Shown one piece after another: positions 19,959-32,898 of a stretch of 64,000 nucleotides of DNA (positions are counted from its first letter, which is position 1; every line of letters begins with the position of its first letter). The notes beneath the pieces were generated by a model, which was not told the origin of the DNA, searched no databases, and worked only from the letters and a program-made list of their open reading frames with translations. The stretch is from Diatrype stigma (lineage: Eukaryota; Ascomycota; Sordariomycetes; Xylariales; Diatrypaceae). The DNA lies in contig JAKJXP020000021.1 in NCBI GenBank assembly GCA_022225965.2, positions 248,001-312,000 on the forward strand, read 5' to 3'. The position numbers and the translations under genes are program-made.

Positions 19959-21299
19959 TCAATCCGGAGTATATTGATGCCCAGGTCCCCTTCTCCGTCT
20001 ATCATACTGGCTAGAGTAACTCGGCCGATAGGAATCCAACATCCCTCTTTGCAGAGGTGTTCCCGCCTGCTCATCACTGTTGCTATTATCCTCGAGCCGT
20101 CTTCGCCTCGCACTGCTACCACCATGCCCGATGCTTCTTCTGCTACTACTGCGACGGAGCTCGCTATCCCCTCCCTCGTCCTCCTCGTCCCCAACCCCAC
20201 CATCATCATGAGGTCTCCGCCTTTTAGGGTTCGGATACTGAACTTTGCGGTCCCACACGTCGAGCGAGTATGGGCTGCGCAGGAAGCTCTTGAGCTCGTG
20301 CAGCAGCAACCGCGTATTGTCGCGGCCGAGAAAGTCCTTGAGCATCTCCTCGGCCTGCCCCTGGCTGCCCTGGATGTCGACCGTCTTGAGGATCGCGACG
20401 ACATACTCGAGCAGGAACTCGGCATTGTTCGCGCGCCGCCTCGCTAGCCTGTCGGTACTCCGACCCTGGGCTGGCGCTGCTGCTGCTGCTCCTGCGGTGA
20501 TACCAGTGGAGGGAGTGGTGGTGGTGGTGGTGGTGGTAGAAGAAGAGCCGGACGCGGACGCGGAGGTGGAGGTGGGGGTGGGGGTGGCGTGCAGAAACTC
20601 GAAGACTTGTAGTTCGCGCCTCAGCCACCTCCGCGCACGTGACACTAGCTCCGGGTCGGACTCGAAAGTCGCAGGCGTCAGGTCGCGGTACCCCGTTCTG
20701 GGGCTCGTCCCGACGTGCAGCGAGTAGAGCTGCTGCTGGTAGACCCGGCGTCTCCGCACGAGCACTTCATCCTCCGTGGCGGGCCGAGGTGTCGGACGTT
20801 CCTCAAATCGACGCCGTCGCCGGAACGCGTGTCCACGATCCAGCGGGCGGACTAAACCGCCGCCGCCATTGCGCTGTGGTTGGCCTGACGACTGGTGTTG
20901 CTGCTTGGTAGGTGATTCCTTCGCCGCGGGGACGATGTATACTTTATAGCCATTTGACACATCGTCACAATTGCCATCACTATGCTGGAAGTCGTACCGG
21001 ACTTCGCGTACGTCGCTCTTACACAACGGGCATTTTGGCTGTTGTTGTAGCCAGTTGAGCAGGCATAGATAGTCATAATCGCGGTGTTTGCAGGGATTTG
21101 CCTCACAAAGCTCGGAGACACTATCGAGGCAGATGACACAACATCTTTCGATGGCTGCTGCTTCCACAACAGTGCTGTCTTCTTTGCCTTCGTTACTGTC
21201 GTCGGTCTTACTCCTATCGTTCCTTGAGGACGCGACTTCGGCGAGGGTATTTTGGAGAACTCTGGCCTGGATATCAGCCACCTCTGTCTGTTCCTCCAT
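19959..21299 (-). CDS. RING-finger E3 ubiquitin ligase, TOPORS-like, 446 aa
   Basis: Single exon from the ATG at 21299. The RING is at residues 54-93: C54-V-I-C57, then C70-K-H72, then DYDYLC79, then CPLC (90-93). The position where most RINGs have a Cys or His two residues after the central His is Arg-Asp here, so zinc coordination may rely on an alternative ligand. A second conserved block (residues about 295-375) reads EFLLEYVVAILKTVDIQG, then a FLGRDNTRLLLHELKSFLRS segment and PYSLDVWD. It resembles the region after the RING in TOPORS-type ligases, where a helical unit ends in an H/E-L-x-SF-x-RSPY motif. The C-terminus is Arg/Ser-rich with nuclear-localisation-like KRRR and RRRR motifs. 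E2-dependent ubiquitin (or SUMO) ligase activity in the nucleus is inferred from the family. Confidence 0.85.
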   Translation of the reverse strand: MEEQTEVADIQARVLQNTLAEVASSRNDRSKTDDSNEGKEDSTVVEAAAIERCCVICLDSVSELCEANPCKHRDYDYLCLLNWLQQQPKCPLCKSDVREVRYDFQHSDGNCDDVSNGYKVYIVPAAKESPTKQQHQSSGQPQRNGGGGLVRPLDRGHAFRRRRRFEERPTPRPATEDEVLVRRRRVYQQQLYSLHVGTSPRTGYRDLTPATFESDPELVSRARRWLRRELQVFEFLHATPTPTSTSASASGSSSTTTTTTTTPSTGITAGAAAAAPAQGRSTDRLARRRANNAEFLLEYVVAILKTVDIQGSQGQAEEMLKDFLGRDNTRLLLHELKSFLRSPYSLDVWDRKVQYPNPKRRRPHDDGGVGDEEDEGGDSELRRSSSRRSIGHGGSSARRRRLEDNSNSDEQAGTPLQRGMLDSYRPSYSSQYDRRRRGPGHQYTPD

Positions 21300-21653
21300 A
21301 TAGTCTTTGAGATAGTTTTGGATAAGAAGCCAAGGCGGAGGTTGAGGCTTATTATTAATCCTATTCTGCTATTCTGCCATTCTGCTGTGATGTGGTGGTG
21401 GTGGTGGCATTGGGTCATGATGACCCGATAAGGGACTAGAACTGCCAAGGCGCCACTAACGGCAGTACCCACCACGACCATCCAAAACGGGCTTGATGTT
21501 GAAGCTAGGAACTGTCCATGCTTAGTAAGCATTGAATCGGTAGCTAGGTAGTATGTATGTACGATGTACGAAGTTGTTAGGTATTTAGTGGCAATTTAGT
21601 GCTGCCTGACCTAGCAGCCCTAGCCGCTTGGCTGGTCAGTTACCCTAAGGCGG

Positions 21654-21657
21654 GCCC
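21654..21657. repeat. Target-site duplication GCCC, left copy
   Basis: GCCC directly precedes the left LTR, and the same four bases follow the right LTR at 33022-33025. This supports a single insertion event for the whole 11.4 kb block. Confidence 0.6.
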
Positions 21658-21780
21658 TATGGGGCGGTCACGTGGATTCGCTACTAAATAGATTTCCTTA
21701 GCTTTTAGCTTAGCTTTACTTACTTAAGAAAATATAACTTCGTTTCCCCCCCATTTCTGGATCCCCGTAATAATTCCATA
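21658..21780 (+). repeat. Left LTR, 123 bp
   Basis: It aligns to the right LTR without gaps over 123 positions with 11 differences, every one a transition. It contains a G/C-rich start (TATGGGGCGGTCACG), a TAGCTTTTAGCTTAGCTTTA tract and a run of seven Cs. Confidence 0.85.
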
Positions 21781-23653
21781 TTTGGTAACGAAAGTGTTAC
21801 TTCGAATTTTAAGACCTTTCGGATTGCTTTATATAAAATTTTATTTACATTTTTTACTTAAATTATCTTATAATTCGACGTAGTTTTTTTAGTTTCTGTT
21901 AATTATTTACGTTTTAATTTCGATTATTAACGAAAATTTTAAAAAACCAATAATTTTAATTAAATTACGCCATATCGAAATTATAAGGATTATTTATTTT
22001 GTTGTTATTTTTTTTATTCCTTTTCTTAGTTTTTTAATATTACGCCATAATTCGTTTAATACGATTGTTTTTATTATATTTATTTTATCGCGAAAATCGT
22101 TAATTTATTTATTCGAATACGCGAAAAATTTTTGGGAATTATTTTCGGTTAAAAAATGAAAGGTTTTTTTTTATCTTAATCCTTTATCGATTTTTTAAAA
22201 CCTTATTTTTTATTCCAAAACTTAAAAGTTAAAGAAATTTGCTTATTACGCCATTTCCTTAATACCGGATGAAATTAATAATTCATTTTTTTAAATAAAT
22301 AACGTATATATGAAATTCATTTTTTTCTAAGCGAAACATTTTGAAAAATTATTTATTTAAATAAGCAAATTAAATAATTAATGAATTTTATTATATTTAA
22401 ATGTTATTTAAGTATTAATTAAGTATTAAATAAATATTAATTAAGAATAACGCCGTTAATTATCGAATTCCTTCTTATTATATTATCGAAATAAATGCAT
22501 TAAATAAATTATTTATATTTAAATATTATTTATTTCGTTAATTTATTAATTTATTAATTTGTTAATTTATTAATACGTTAATTTATCGATTCGTTAATTT
22601 TCCGATTTATTAATCCGTTAATTCGTCGATTTATTAATTCGTTAATTTATTATTAATATAATCGCCGATTTATGATTCGGTAATTATAAAGGTATTTAAT
22701 TAATTTTACCGACTTTATAAACCTTAATTATTTTGAATTATAATAAAACTAATATTTTCGCCGAAATATTGGCTAGGTCTTAAAAATTTATTGCCTAAGC
22801 TGCTAAATTCCTGGAAGCTATAAACGAATTCGAACGAAATTTTAATTATTCTAATATTGCTGCATTTCGATTATTCGTTATTATTATGTTTTTTATTTTT
22901 CCGATTTTTAAAGGGTTATTAAAAAAGTCGCCCCAGAAATATTTAAACGATATAGCGATTTACGTTAAGGAAATCTTTTTTGCGGCCGTTAATAACCTTA
23001 ATTTAGTTAAAATAAAATTAATCTTTCGATTGGATTTAAAAATGAATATCCGCAAATAGTATTTCTAGATTTCCGAAAAGCGTCGATTTAATTAGATTTG
23101 GATAAAAAACAGCTTTATTTAAAGATTTCCGGTTAAAATTCGCATTAACGATTAAAATAACGCATTCCGAATTAATAATTTAAAACGGCTATTAAGAAAA
23201 GAATTATTTTATTATTTAAAACGCGTTAACGAATTTACGAAATAAACGATTAATAAGCAACTTATTAAATTAAAAGATCGTTTTTATAAATATATATATA
23301 TTAATAATAACGAACGTAATTATTATTATTAAAATCGTATTTTTAATCGATTGGTTACCGAAAAACTGGTTAATAAAAACCGCAAATTCGTTAAGACCTG
23401 TATTTATTATAACGTTAAAGATTTAATTATTAATATTATATACCGTTTTAACCGAAAAAATAAATTCGTAAATGAAATTAATGCTTTAAAAGGTTTTAAA
23501 GACCGTATGTTTAATAAAAAGGCTATTTAGAAAATGGAATTGCTGTTTCGCTAAATGCGTAAATCTAGTAAATAATGGAATTTAATAAGTCCAGGCCTTA
23601 TTATTTTTATCCCCGAAAATAAAGGATTTTAATTTTTGTAATAATATGATATT

Positions 23654-23885
23654 TGTTACGATAGCCACAGGTGCAATACTACATACAGCCAGAATGTACA
23701 TACAAGAAGATAAGAATAAGGAACAGGACAAGTGGGTCCAGCACTGGAACCGCAGCACCTACTAAAGCAACAGTCTTCCTGCTTCTGCTGTTTTGATTCC
23801 TTCCTTTCCTTTCTTCTTCAGCTTAGAATTTTACATAGCTAATGGAATTCGGATTTGCGAAACGAAGCCATAACAGCCCGTAACA
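23654..23885 (+). mobile_element. Nested solo LTR, 232 bp, not RIPed
   Basis: An island of ordinary base composition sits in the AT-rich element. It begins TGTTACG and ends CGTAACA (perfect 7-bp inverted termini of the TG...CA type). It is flanked by ATATT on the left (23649-23653) and GTATT on the right (23886-23890), a 5-bp target duplication differing by one transition. Length, termini and lack of coding match a solo LTR left after recombination between the LTRs of another element. Its intact composition implies insertion after the host element had been RIPed. Orientation cannot be fixed. Confidence 0.7.
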
Positions 23886-26800
23886 GTATTTAATAGTTCC
23901 AATAATAGCAGCCGTTTTAATTTTTAAGTGCATAAGTTTATTGCATTAAATTATATATTATTTAATAAAAAAACGTTATTAATAAATCGATCCTAATAAT
24001 AAATGCTATTTATTCCTTAATGGTAAATTATTTAATTAAAACTAAAGGTTATTAAAGTAATGGAATAAATAAATAGGATATTTAAAATGCTTATAATAAA
24101 TATGAACAGGGTTCTTAAAATCTTTTAACGGCCTTTATTTTTTAAAATATCTTTCCTTAAAACGTTCTTTTTTCTTAAAACGTTTTTATACCGACTTAAA
24201 ATGACATTTAAAATGGCGTTAATGGCGGTACTTAAAATGGTAATACTTAAAATGATACATAAAATAGTAATGCCTAAAACGGCCTTTAAACGGATAATTA
24301 AAAAGCTAATGCTTATTTATTTAATAATATAGGCTTAAAAATTAATATAATTAGGCTTTTAAGAATAAAAAGCGTTGCGGATTTTTCGAAAGGGAATATT
24401 ATGTTTTTATATGCTTTAATTATAATAATTAGGGTTATTTTTCGATAGATTATTCGGAATTATTCTAATCGAATGCCATTAAAAATAAGATTTATAAATA
24501 CGTTAATCGCTTTAAGCCAATTCCGAATAAATTGAAATATTAAAAGCGCCAAGTTTAAATAAAGATAAAATAAGTTATTAAGAAGGATTTAAATAATACT
24601 ATTTAGTTCCTTTTTTATGAAAATATAATTAATAAAAGTATTTATATTGCGGCTATATCGTCGATTCTTGCTATTGCCGGTTACCGATTTCTTAAGCCAA
24701 AGCCAAAGGCCCTTATTTCGATAATAATAACCCTTAACCTTTATCGTATGGATATTAATAATAATTCGAGGCCGGGTCCGTTTATGAATAACTTAAGACC
24801 TAAGCCTTTTGCTGGTCCGTTTGTTCTTTTTAAACGCCCGATTCTTTTTCTTTTTAGAAATCCATCGAGTCGTCGGCTTATTAGGTTTAAATATAATCCT
24901 ATAAATCCCATTCGTAAGATTGCATTATTAGCCCTTCGAGGTTAAAATCCGCTTTTAGGATTTGAATTTCTTTTAATTAAAGAATTAAAATAGCGATTAA
25001 TCGATATAAAGAACCGAATAAAAAAAAAGTCGTTCCATATTTAAAAGTTTGGTAATACGATACTTATTAAGGCTTATAAGGATTATTTAAAGAGTCGTAT
25101 TAATATTGATGCGATTTTTAAATCCATCCCGTTTCCGAATATTACTTGGAGACAATTACTAAATCGGTTTCCGACGTTAAAAGCTTAGCTGGGAAAAAAA
25201 TGGGCCTTTTCGTAAAAAACCGAAAACCGAAATTATTAAAGAAATTCCGATTTATTAATTTATAATTTTATTTAATACAGATAAATTTTATATAAATAAT
25301 GGCTATAATTAATTCTTTTCTTAAATTTACGGATCGAGCGAAAACCGATAATGATATTATTTATTTGGATTATATCGATAAAAAGGTAAATGATTAAGTA
25401 GTTCGTTAATGCCTAATGAATTCCGGATTTCTGTTTAAATTCGTTAGCCCAGCTTTAATTAAAAGATTAGGCCTTTAATAAATTAAGTTACTTAAAAAAT
25501 ATGAACTAAAAATGGCTAATAATAATATAGTTCCGATTATTTATTACGTTATTTTTTTATTTATTATAAAAGGTATTATAACGATTATTCGAATGTTTGT
25601 TATAAATATAAATAAATCTTATAACATTCTTTTAAAAAAAGAATGACTTCGATAAAACGTTACCTTTATCGATTTCCATACGGAAAGCCTTATTTTAATT
25701 AAAATTAATGGATAAACCTGTACCTTAATTATGCAAAAAGCCCTTAACCTTAGTTTTATTTATGTAAAGCAAAAGAAAAATTACCAAATATTAAACCGTT
25801 TACCGTTAGGAATCGTTTATAACGAAAAAGTTCTTTTTTCGAAAAATAAATCGAATTCGGATATTTACGACAGTAACGATAAAGCTACCGAATAAAAAAA
25901 AACGGCCGAAATTACCTAGAAGAAATGATCGATATCGTTAAGCTAATAGTCGTCCAAGCTTATAACGATTTTTCTTTACCTTTAAAAAAATAAGTAAGAA
26001 CCGGTTTTAAAGCTAGGCTTTCGAATGTATTCGAGGCCCCGATTATTTCAATATTATTATATATACTTATAAAAAACGCGTTATATTTGATTTAATTCCA
26101 ATGGTAATTTTAACGGTACTAACGTCGTTAATTCTTTATTTTATTATGTTTTATTTAGGCCGTTAAGTTATAATAAACATAATTAATTCTATAGCTATAT
26201 TGGTTCTGATTAGTCGAAATTTTTCGGAAATTAATTTATAAATCGTTAATCGATTATTTGCTTTTTTTTTTATCGTTAATAAAAACCGAATCCTTATTTG
26301 GGCTTTTTTTTTTACGACCCTTATTAATTACGATAATACTGGATTTCGATTAATTATATCGCCGGATCCAAATAAACGACTAAAAAATAAAGAAGTGCTA
26401 ATAATCCTATTAGGGAATTCGTTAATATAATTTTTCGTTTTTTATAATGTTTATTTCGATTATGAAGATTATATTATTAATAATTTTGGCATCCGATAAT
26501 GGAAAAAATTGGCTTATAATAATTTTTAAATTCGGGATTTGCCCGATTTATTATTGCCTTCGGTAAATAAATAGATACGTTAAAATAAAATTATTAATAT
26601 TATAAAAAACGATATATATAGAATTTATAGCGCTTCGTTACGATACATAAAAATATACGATAATCGTAAAAAAACGACTTTAGCTTTTAATAATTTTAAT
26701 AATAAGAAATTAATTTTAAATGTTATTTGTTATGATAAAAGTTTTAGAAATAATTTTGGTTCTTATTTAAAAAAAAAGAAAAAAATAATTAAGTTTTTTT

Positions 26801-27309
26801 CGACGGATTTATTCCTAATTAATAAATATATTAAATAATCGTATGCTATTATAATACGCTTTTTCGCTGCAATTCCTCGTTTTCGATTTCTTTTACTTAC
26901 GAATATAACCTTAATACAGGCATTTCCGGAACGTTCCGTAATTAATCGTCGACCAAAATAAAGAAATATTAACCTAAACCCTTAATGATTGGTTAATTAA
27001 TAATTCGATAATATAGGAATTATAATTGGCAATATTACCGATACGCCAAAAAAATAAACAAAAGTTTGCCAATTTTGTTATATTTAAAAAAATTGCTTTA
27101 TAAAAACATTAAATAATATTTACTTAATTAATTTAATGCAACATATTATTATTATTAACGAATCCGTTAAACCTTTTAGATTTAAATAATTTAGATATAT
27201 TCCAGATAATCGGAAATTCGCTATATGGATTTTTCCATAAATCGAACGAATAGAACTTATTATTTCGGAAATTAGAAAATGGGATGCGTATTTTTAATAC
27301 CCCCTTAAG

Positions 27310-27860
27310 AAAAATGGAAATCGTCGAATGATTATGAATTATAAATCAGTTAATTCGGTTATTTTAAAATTTTAATGGCTAATATATAATCGAAACGGAA
27401 TGTTTTATATTATGATTTAAGGAAATTATTTAATTTATTTTTAAAGAAATGCGTTATATGGTTATTAATCCGTTAAAACGAAACAAAAAAATTAGGCCAA
27501 AACGGCGTTTATTGTTCCGAATGGATAATAATTTAATATACGAATGCCTTAAAATATGATTGAATTATTATATACTTATTATGCATTAAGCGATATAGAC
27601 TTTAGTAAATGGCTTATGACCGAAAATAATGCATTATAAGGACCGGCAATTCCGTTATTATTTGGTTATTATCCCGATTTAAACGCTTTTTTCGATATTT
27701 TTATCGATAATTATAATATATTAACCCGATTTTTCGATAATCTTTATAACCTTTTCCATTATTAATATTTTCCCCGATTAAACTTTATTTCCATAAGTAT
27801 TGCCCTTAAGAAAACAATTTTGTTCGTTAATAGTATTAATATTTTGGGATTCGAGCTTAT
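27310..27860 (+). pseudogene. Reverse transcriptase trace of the LTR element
   Basis: One frame reads KNGNRRMIMNYKSVN at 27310, matching the K-x-G-x-x-R-x-x-x-D-Y-x-x-L/V-N block that opens Ty3-type RT domains. In the same frame, 130 codons on, FIDN at 27700-27711 stands where the catalytic Tyr/Phe-Ile-Asp-Asp box is expected. Asn at the second Asp fits a G-to-A change. A later NILGFEL segment (about 27840) matches the LGF motif. Stops interrupt it throughout, so it is inactive. Confidence 0.75.
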
Positions 27861-28210
27861 TAATAGAGAAATCCGTTTATTAATAAAATACCGAAACCGC
27901 TTTATAAGGTAAGCATTAAAAAAGAATTATCCAAAAACTTAAAAAGAACTGAAAGAGTTTTTTTATTTTACCTCATACTTAAAGGTTTATATATTAAAAC
28001 GGACAAATTTAATTGGAATCCTTAAGGATTTATATATAAAGCTGGTCGTAAAAAAAACGACCAATGGGAAATAATCGGTCCAACGGAAAATAATTTCCAA
28101 GCTATTTAAATAAGGTCCATTATAAGTCGATGCATTTATGAAGATATATAATGAAGTTTAAAAAAAAAGCTATTAAAAATCCCCAGCCGAATAAATAATA
28201 CCATTTAACA

Positions 28211-28413
28211 ATCGATGCCTTTGGTATTAAAATAAGAGGCATTTTGTTTTAACTTAATAATTAGCTTGTTAATATATTTATAACGAATAAGCTTTTATCG
28301 TTAATAAGAATCCTTATGTTCTTATTATTTAAATTCTTAAATACCGAAACGAAATATAATATTAAAAAACGGAAAACATTTGGTATAATAAAAGCCTTGG
28401 CTAAATGTCGATA
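28211..28413 (+). pseudogene. RNase H trace of the LTR element
   Basis: In one frame, IDAFGIKIRGILF (28211) resembles the T-D-A-S block opening Ty3-type RNase H. Exactly 40 codons after the start of that segment the same frame continues FLNTETKYNIKKRKTFGIIK and ALAKCR, matching the E-x-x-Y-x-x-x-x-x-E-x-L-A-I-V block. Lys stands at the second Glu, as a G-to-A change would give. Stop codons interrupt the frame. Confidence 0.7.
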
Positions 28414-29216
28414 AATAATTATTAATTTTCTATTTCCGATTATGTTATATATTAATTATTAAAACCTGCTTAAGGTTTTCGAAATGGATTTTAACGTTAA
28501 AGGTTACATTTTAATTTGGTTAAAACGATTGGAAAAATATTAATTTGTTATCCATTATCGTTTAAATACTTCGAAAATTATTAAGATTATAAATGGATTT
28601 TCCCGTTTAATTGGGCTTATATACGAATTATTAATTCGTAAAAACAAGAAAAAGCTATTTTATATTATTTTAGCCTTTAGCCGTATTTAAAAGCGAATTA
28701 AAATTAATTTAGGCCCATTTTTATATTTTGTTTTTCTGGCCCTATTAACTAATAAAGCTAAGATTTTTGGATTTACTAATAAAGTTTTTAAACGATTAGC
28801 CAAAAATTACGTTAATACAAAGTAATATAAAAATATTATTCGATATTTAATTATTGGCCCAAATGCTATTAAAAATAAAACTTAAATATAACGAAAACTA
28901 ATAATCCGCAATATATACCGTTACCAACTTATTAATAATTATTTATACCGAATTAAAAAAAATGGGGCCTTTTTCGAATACATAATGCCTAATAAGGTTA
29001 ATTTAGCCTTAATATGGTTTTATAATAAATATAACCATTACGTTATAACGGTTATTTTTAAAAAGCTTATCGGAAATTTTTAATAACTTACGAAATATAT
29101 AAATGTAATGCAATATTTTTAATAATATTACGTTTACGTTAAAACTGGGGCTAAGTTTTCATCGACTGTTAATTCCAAAAAAATAATTATAATGGAACCT
29201 TAAGATTTCGTAAATA

Positions 29217-29560
29217 TGGATTTCATTAGCCCTTTTTTTCCTTAAGGAATTAATGGATTTAAATTTATCTTAATAATCGTCGATTACTTTTCCCGATTTG
29301 TTTTTACCATGGCAATTACGGATACGTCATAATATTAGGTTCTTAAATTCTAAGAACTATTAATTTCCATTTTCGGAAATCCACGAAAGGTATATTGCAA
29401 TAATGGATTTACTTTTATTTATCCAATTATTAAAGCATTTTTCGAAAAGCAAAAAATTAAGTATTTCTAAGATTCCCTTTATTTCCCATGGTCTTTAAAA
29501 ATGGCTAAATAATCGATAAAATTAATTATTAATTAATTTAAAAAATAATATTCCTTAAAA
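29217..29560 (+). pseudogene. Integrase core trace of the LTR element
   Basis: The frame opens MDFISPFFP (29217), continues GFKFILIIVDYFSRFVF with the first catalytic Asp, then ISIFGNPRKVYCNNGFTF (about 29365-29420), where Asn replaces the second catalytic Asp. The D-D-E integrase layout is recognisable, although stops break it. Its position after RNase H establishes Ty3/gypsy order. Confidence 0.8.
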
Positions 29561-32500
29561 GGATATAAAGGAATTAATCGATAACTTAAAAAGCTTTTAC
29601 GTATTATTAAAACCATTAATTTACGAATAATAAAAAATACTAAAATGTTTCCAATAATAATAATATTTAAATAACAAATGCGTTTAATTATTAATATATT
29701 AAACAATAATAAACCTTATATATTTATAAACAAACCGTTTAAAAAAATAAAGCTTTATAAATAACGAAATAAAATAAAAAAAGCCTAAAAAATATTACGT
29801 ATGACGTAATAAACGAAAATCGTTTAACTTAACTTACGGATACGTTAAAAACGATTGGATTTAAGAATATATTAAATCTAAAAATCGAAAGATCCGTTAA
29901 ATTAAAAGAATTAATCCAAAGCTTAATATTAATAATAAAAATAGGACTTTAAAATTTATGCCCGCCTAATAAGGTCCATTAAGGATATACAGAATTATTT
30001 CCGATGTATCGATAAAAGTCATTAATCCGATAGTCCAAAAACGGCTACGAAAGGTTTACGTTATTAATTTTAAACCATTTATTTAAATAATTCCTTAAGG
30101 ATTAATTCATTGGAAAGCATTAATTACATATCGAAATTCGGAAAATATGCTTTTAGAAAAGTCGGATTTAGCTCCGGGAATTCCGTATAAGCCAATAAAT
30201 AATTAAGCGATTAATTTATAGCCGACTATTATTAATCTTTTTATTAGTAATAATTAATAAATTCGTTAATAAAGGAAGAAATAAAGGAATAATATTAATA
30301 ATTAATAATTAATATATAATAAATAATGCAGTTATTGGAATATAAAAGAAACGAAAGAAAGGTAATAATGGGTATAATATGTTTTTATTAATAAGGAATA
30401 TAAAGATATTCGAAAAACAAAAGTGAAAGTTGCGAAATTTTGGCTTTTTTTTCGTAATGAATGCTAAACGTATATTTGGTTATTATTAACTGCTAAAGTT
30501 TATTAATTACTAAAATTCGATTATTATTTAAATTACAAACCTTAATTTTATAATTATATCGTTTCGTTTTGTAATATTTTAACTGGTTGTCGATATAACT
30601 ATAAAAACCCTTAAGCCATAAATTCCCAATAATTCGGAAAGTCTACTGCTATATCGTATCCGAATTAAAAGAGCGATTTCCTAATTAAAACATTAATATC
30701 CGAACCTAAATAATAACGAGTTGTTTTGAATTTTAAAAAGGCAGAATAATCCCTAATAAACGATCCCAATATCGATTACGACGAAGCCGTAATTAATGAA
30801 TTTATAAGGCCAGTATAAATTTCCGTTTGGACTTACGGAAAATTATTTCGAAGCTATTAATAAGGCAAAATATTACCTTTAGTTTTGTATTTTTTTCGAT
30901 ATTATTTATTTCATTTTTTTTATTCGGAATAAACCAAAAATCTTAGGAACAAAAAAAACGGAATTCCAGTTCCAAATGATTATAGGAAATTTAATAATTA
31001 AAATTAACCAAGCCCTAAAAAATAAGGTTCGACGGCAATATAACGGAAAAGAAATTCGCGCCTATCATATTTACGCCAAAAGTTATATCCGTCTTAATTT
31101 TCTAAATTGTATTTAATAAGCAATAAAGAATGCAATTAAATTATACGATTTCCGAAAAGTTCCGGCCAAGAATTATTATTATAAACGATTAATCGATAAT
31201 AAATATTCCGAATCAAAAAAATCGTTTATATAATGGAAGGCTTTATAATGTTTCTTTTTTAAACGAATCCATAACAAAATGGAAAAATTGAATTTGTTTT
31301 ATTATTACTTTTGCATAACATTTACGATTAAATTCGGATTTCCTAAATATATAAAAAAAAAAACGAAAATAACTATGTAAAGCGTTTATTATGAAATCTC
31401 TTATTTTATCAAAATTCCTAAAAGAATAGGATGCCTAATAACGTTAATACTTAATCTCGTTTCGAAAAACTATTAAGGCATTTATTAAATCCAATAAAAC
31501 CTTAATTAAGTTTAAAAAAATATTAACCAAAGCTTTTAAAGCTTTTAAGAATATAACAAAAAATGGGAATTCTTTAACTAATAAAACAATAAACGAAAAA
31601 CAAATTAAAAAAATTAATAACCATTACGAATTCTTATTTATTAATCCTTTAATAAACGAACGTCCTTTTTTAAACCATAAAGATATTAAGAATTCATTAT
31701 TTAAGATCTCGTTTAGCGACGACTTTATAAATCGACCTAATAATCGCCTAAATAATTTAATTAATCCGTTAACCTTTTAAGACGTCGTTAATAAAATTAA
31801 TTAAATAATAACGAAAAAAAAAATAATTCGTTTTTATCTTAAAAAGATCTTTTTTTTATTTTAAATTAATTAAATAATATTATGAATAAAATGGCAAAAC
31901 GTTTATATAAAGTAAAAATAGTTATTAAAGATTTCCAAATTAAGCATAATTAATTGGCCGATTTATATGCATTACGAATTGAACTTATTTATTTAAAAGA
32001 ACCTATTAACGAAAAGATTTTTTTTTAACTAGTAAATATAACGACTTTTATTTTAAATTTAATTGCGACTTTAACGATTATAAAAGCTTAACGAAACGAA
32101 ATAATTAAGCAAATAACTAAAATAAAAATACTTATTAATGGCTTAATTATTATTATTTAATTGCGAATAAATAAAATAAAAGCATTAAAAAACAAAGGAA
32201 ATAAAAACGAATTAATAATCCGAAAAATAATTAACGTTATGGAATTATTATAAGGCCGTATAAATAAATTAACGTCGTTTTTCCATTTTATTTTAAAGAT
32301 CCTTTAATGGATATTATTAATTAAAACGATTATTAAAACCCTTTTTTTTAAAGCCTGCAGTACCTTAATTTCGGACGTTCGGAAATTCGTTAAAACAAGT
32401 CGTCGTTTAATAGGTATTATTAAGAATTATCGTTTTATATAAGGTATTTATAAAATTACGTTTCGAATGGTTCGTAATATATCGGATCGTATTATAACGA

Positions 32501-32898
32501 TTTTTATACTTATTAATATTAGCCTTTATAAATAGGATTATTATAAATCGATTTATCGATAATTTAAAAAGCTTATATTAATAATAGCTTAATATTTTGC
32601 TTATGCTAACGATTTTTTTTTTCGTCGAATCATTTTATTTACTTTTTATTTAGCCGGTTTTAATTTTTAATTAAAATATCATTATTATTTATTAATCGAT
32701 ATTTAACTTATAAATTTTAAATATCGTTTGCGCTAAATAGGTTTTCGTAAATTATATGGGCGATATATGGATTTGCGTTTTTTTTTTTCGTAAAGTCGTT
32801 TATTAATAAATGGGATTTTAAAAGGTCGTTTTTTTTTTTTTTTTCATTTATTGGGAATGCCGTCGCGGTAATCGGCTTTAAGGGGCGATCTGGCCGTA

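Noticed and set aside
24748..24945. 65-codon frame, the longest in the RIPed element
   Set aside because: A chance survivor within mutated transposon sequence; no motif.
32580..32640. AYAND-F-type motif that could be a RIPed LINE reverse transcriptase YADD box
   Set aside because: No other LINE RT block could be read around it in the same frame; in AT-rich mutated DNA one short motif is too weak.
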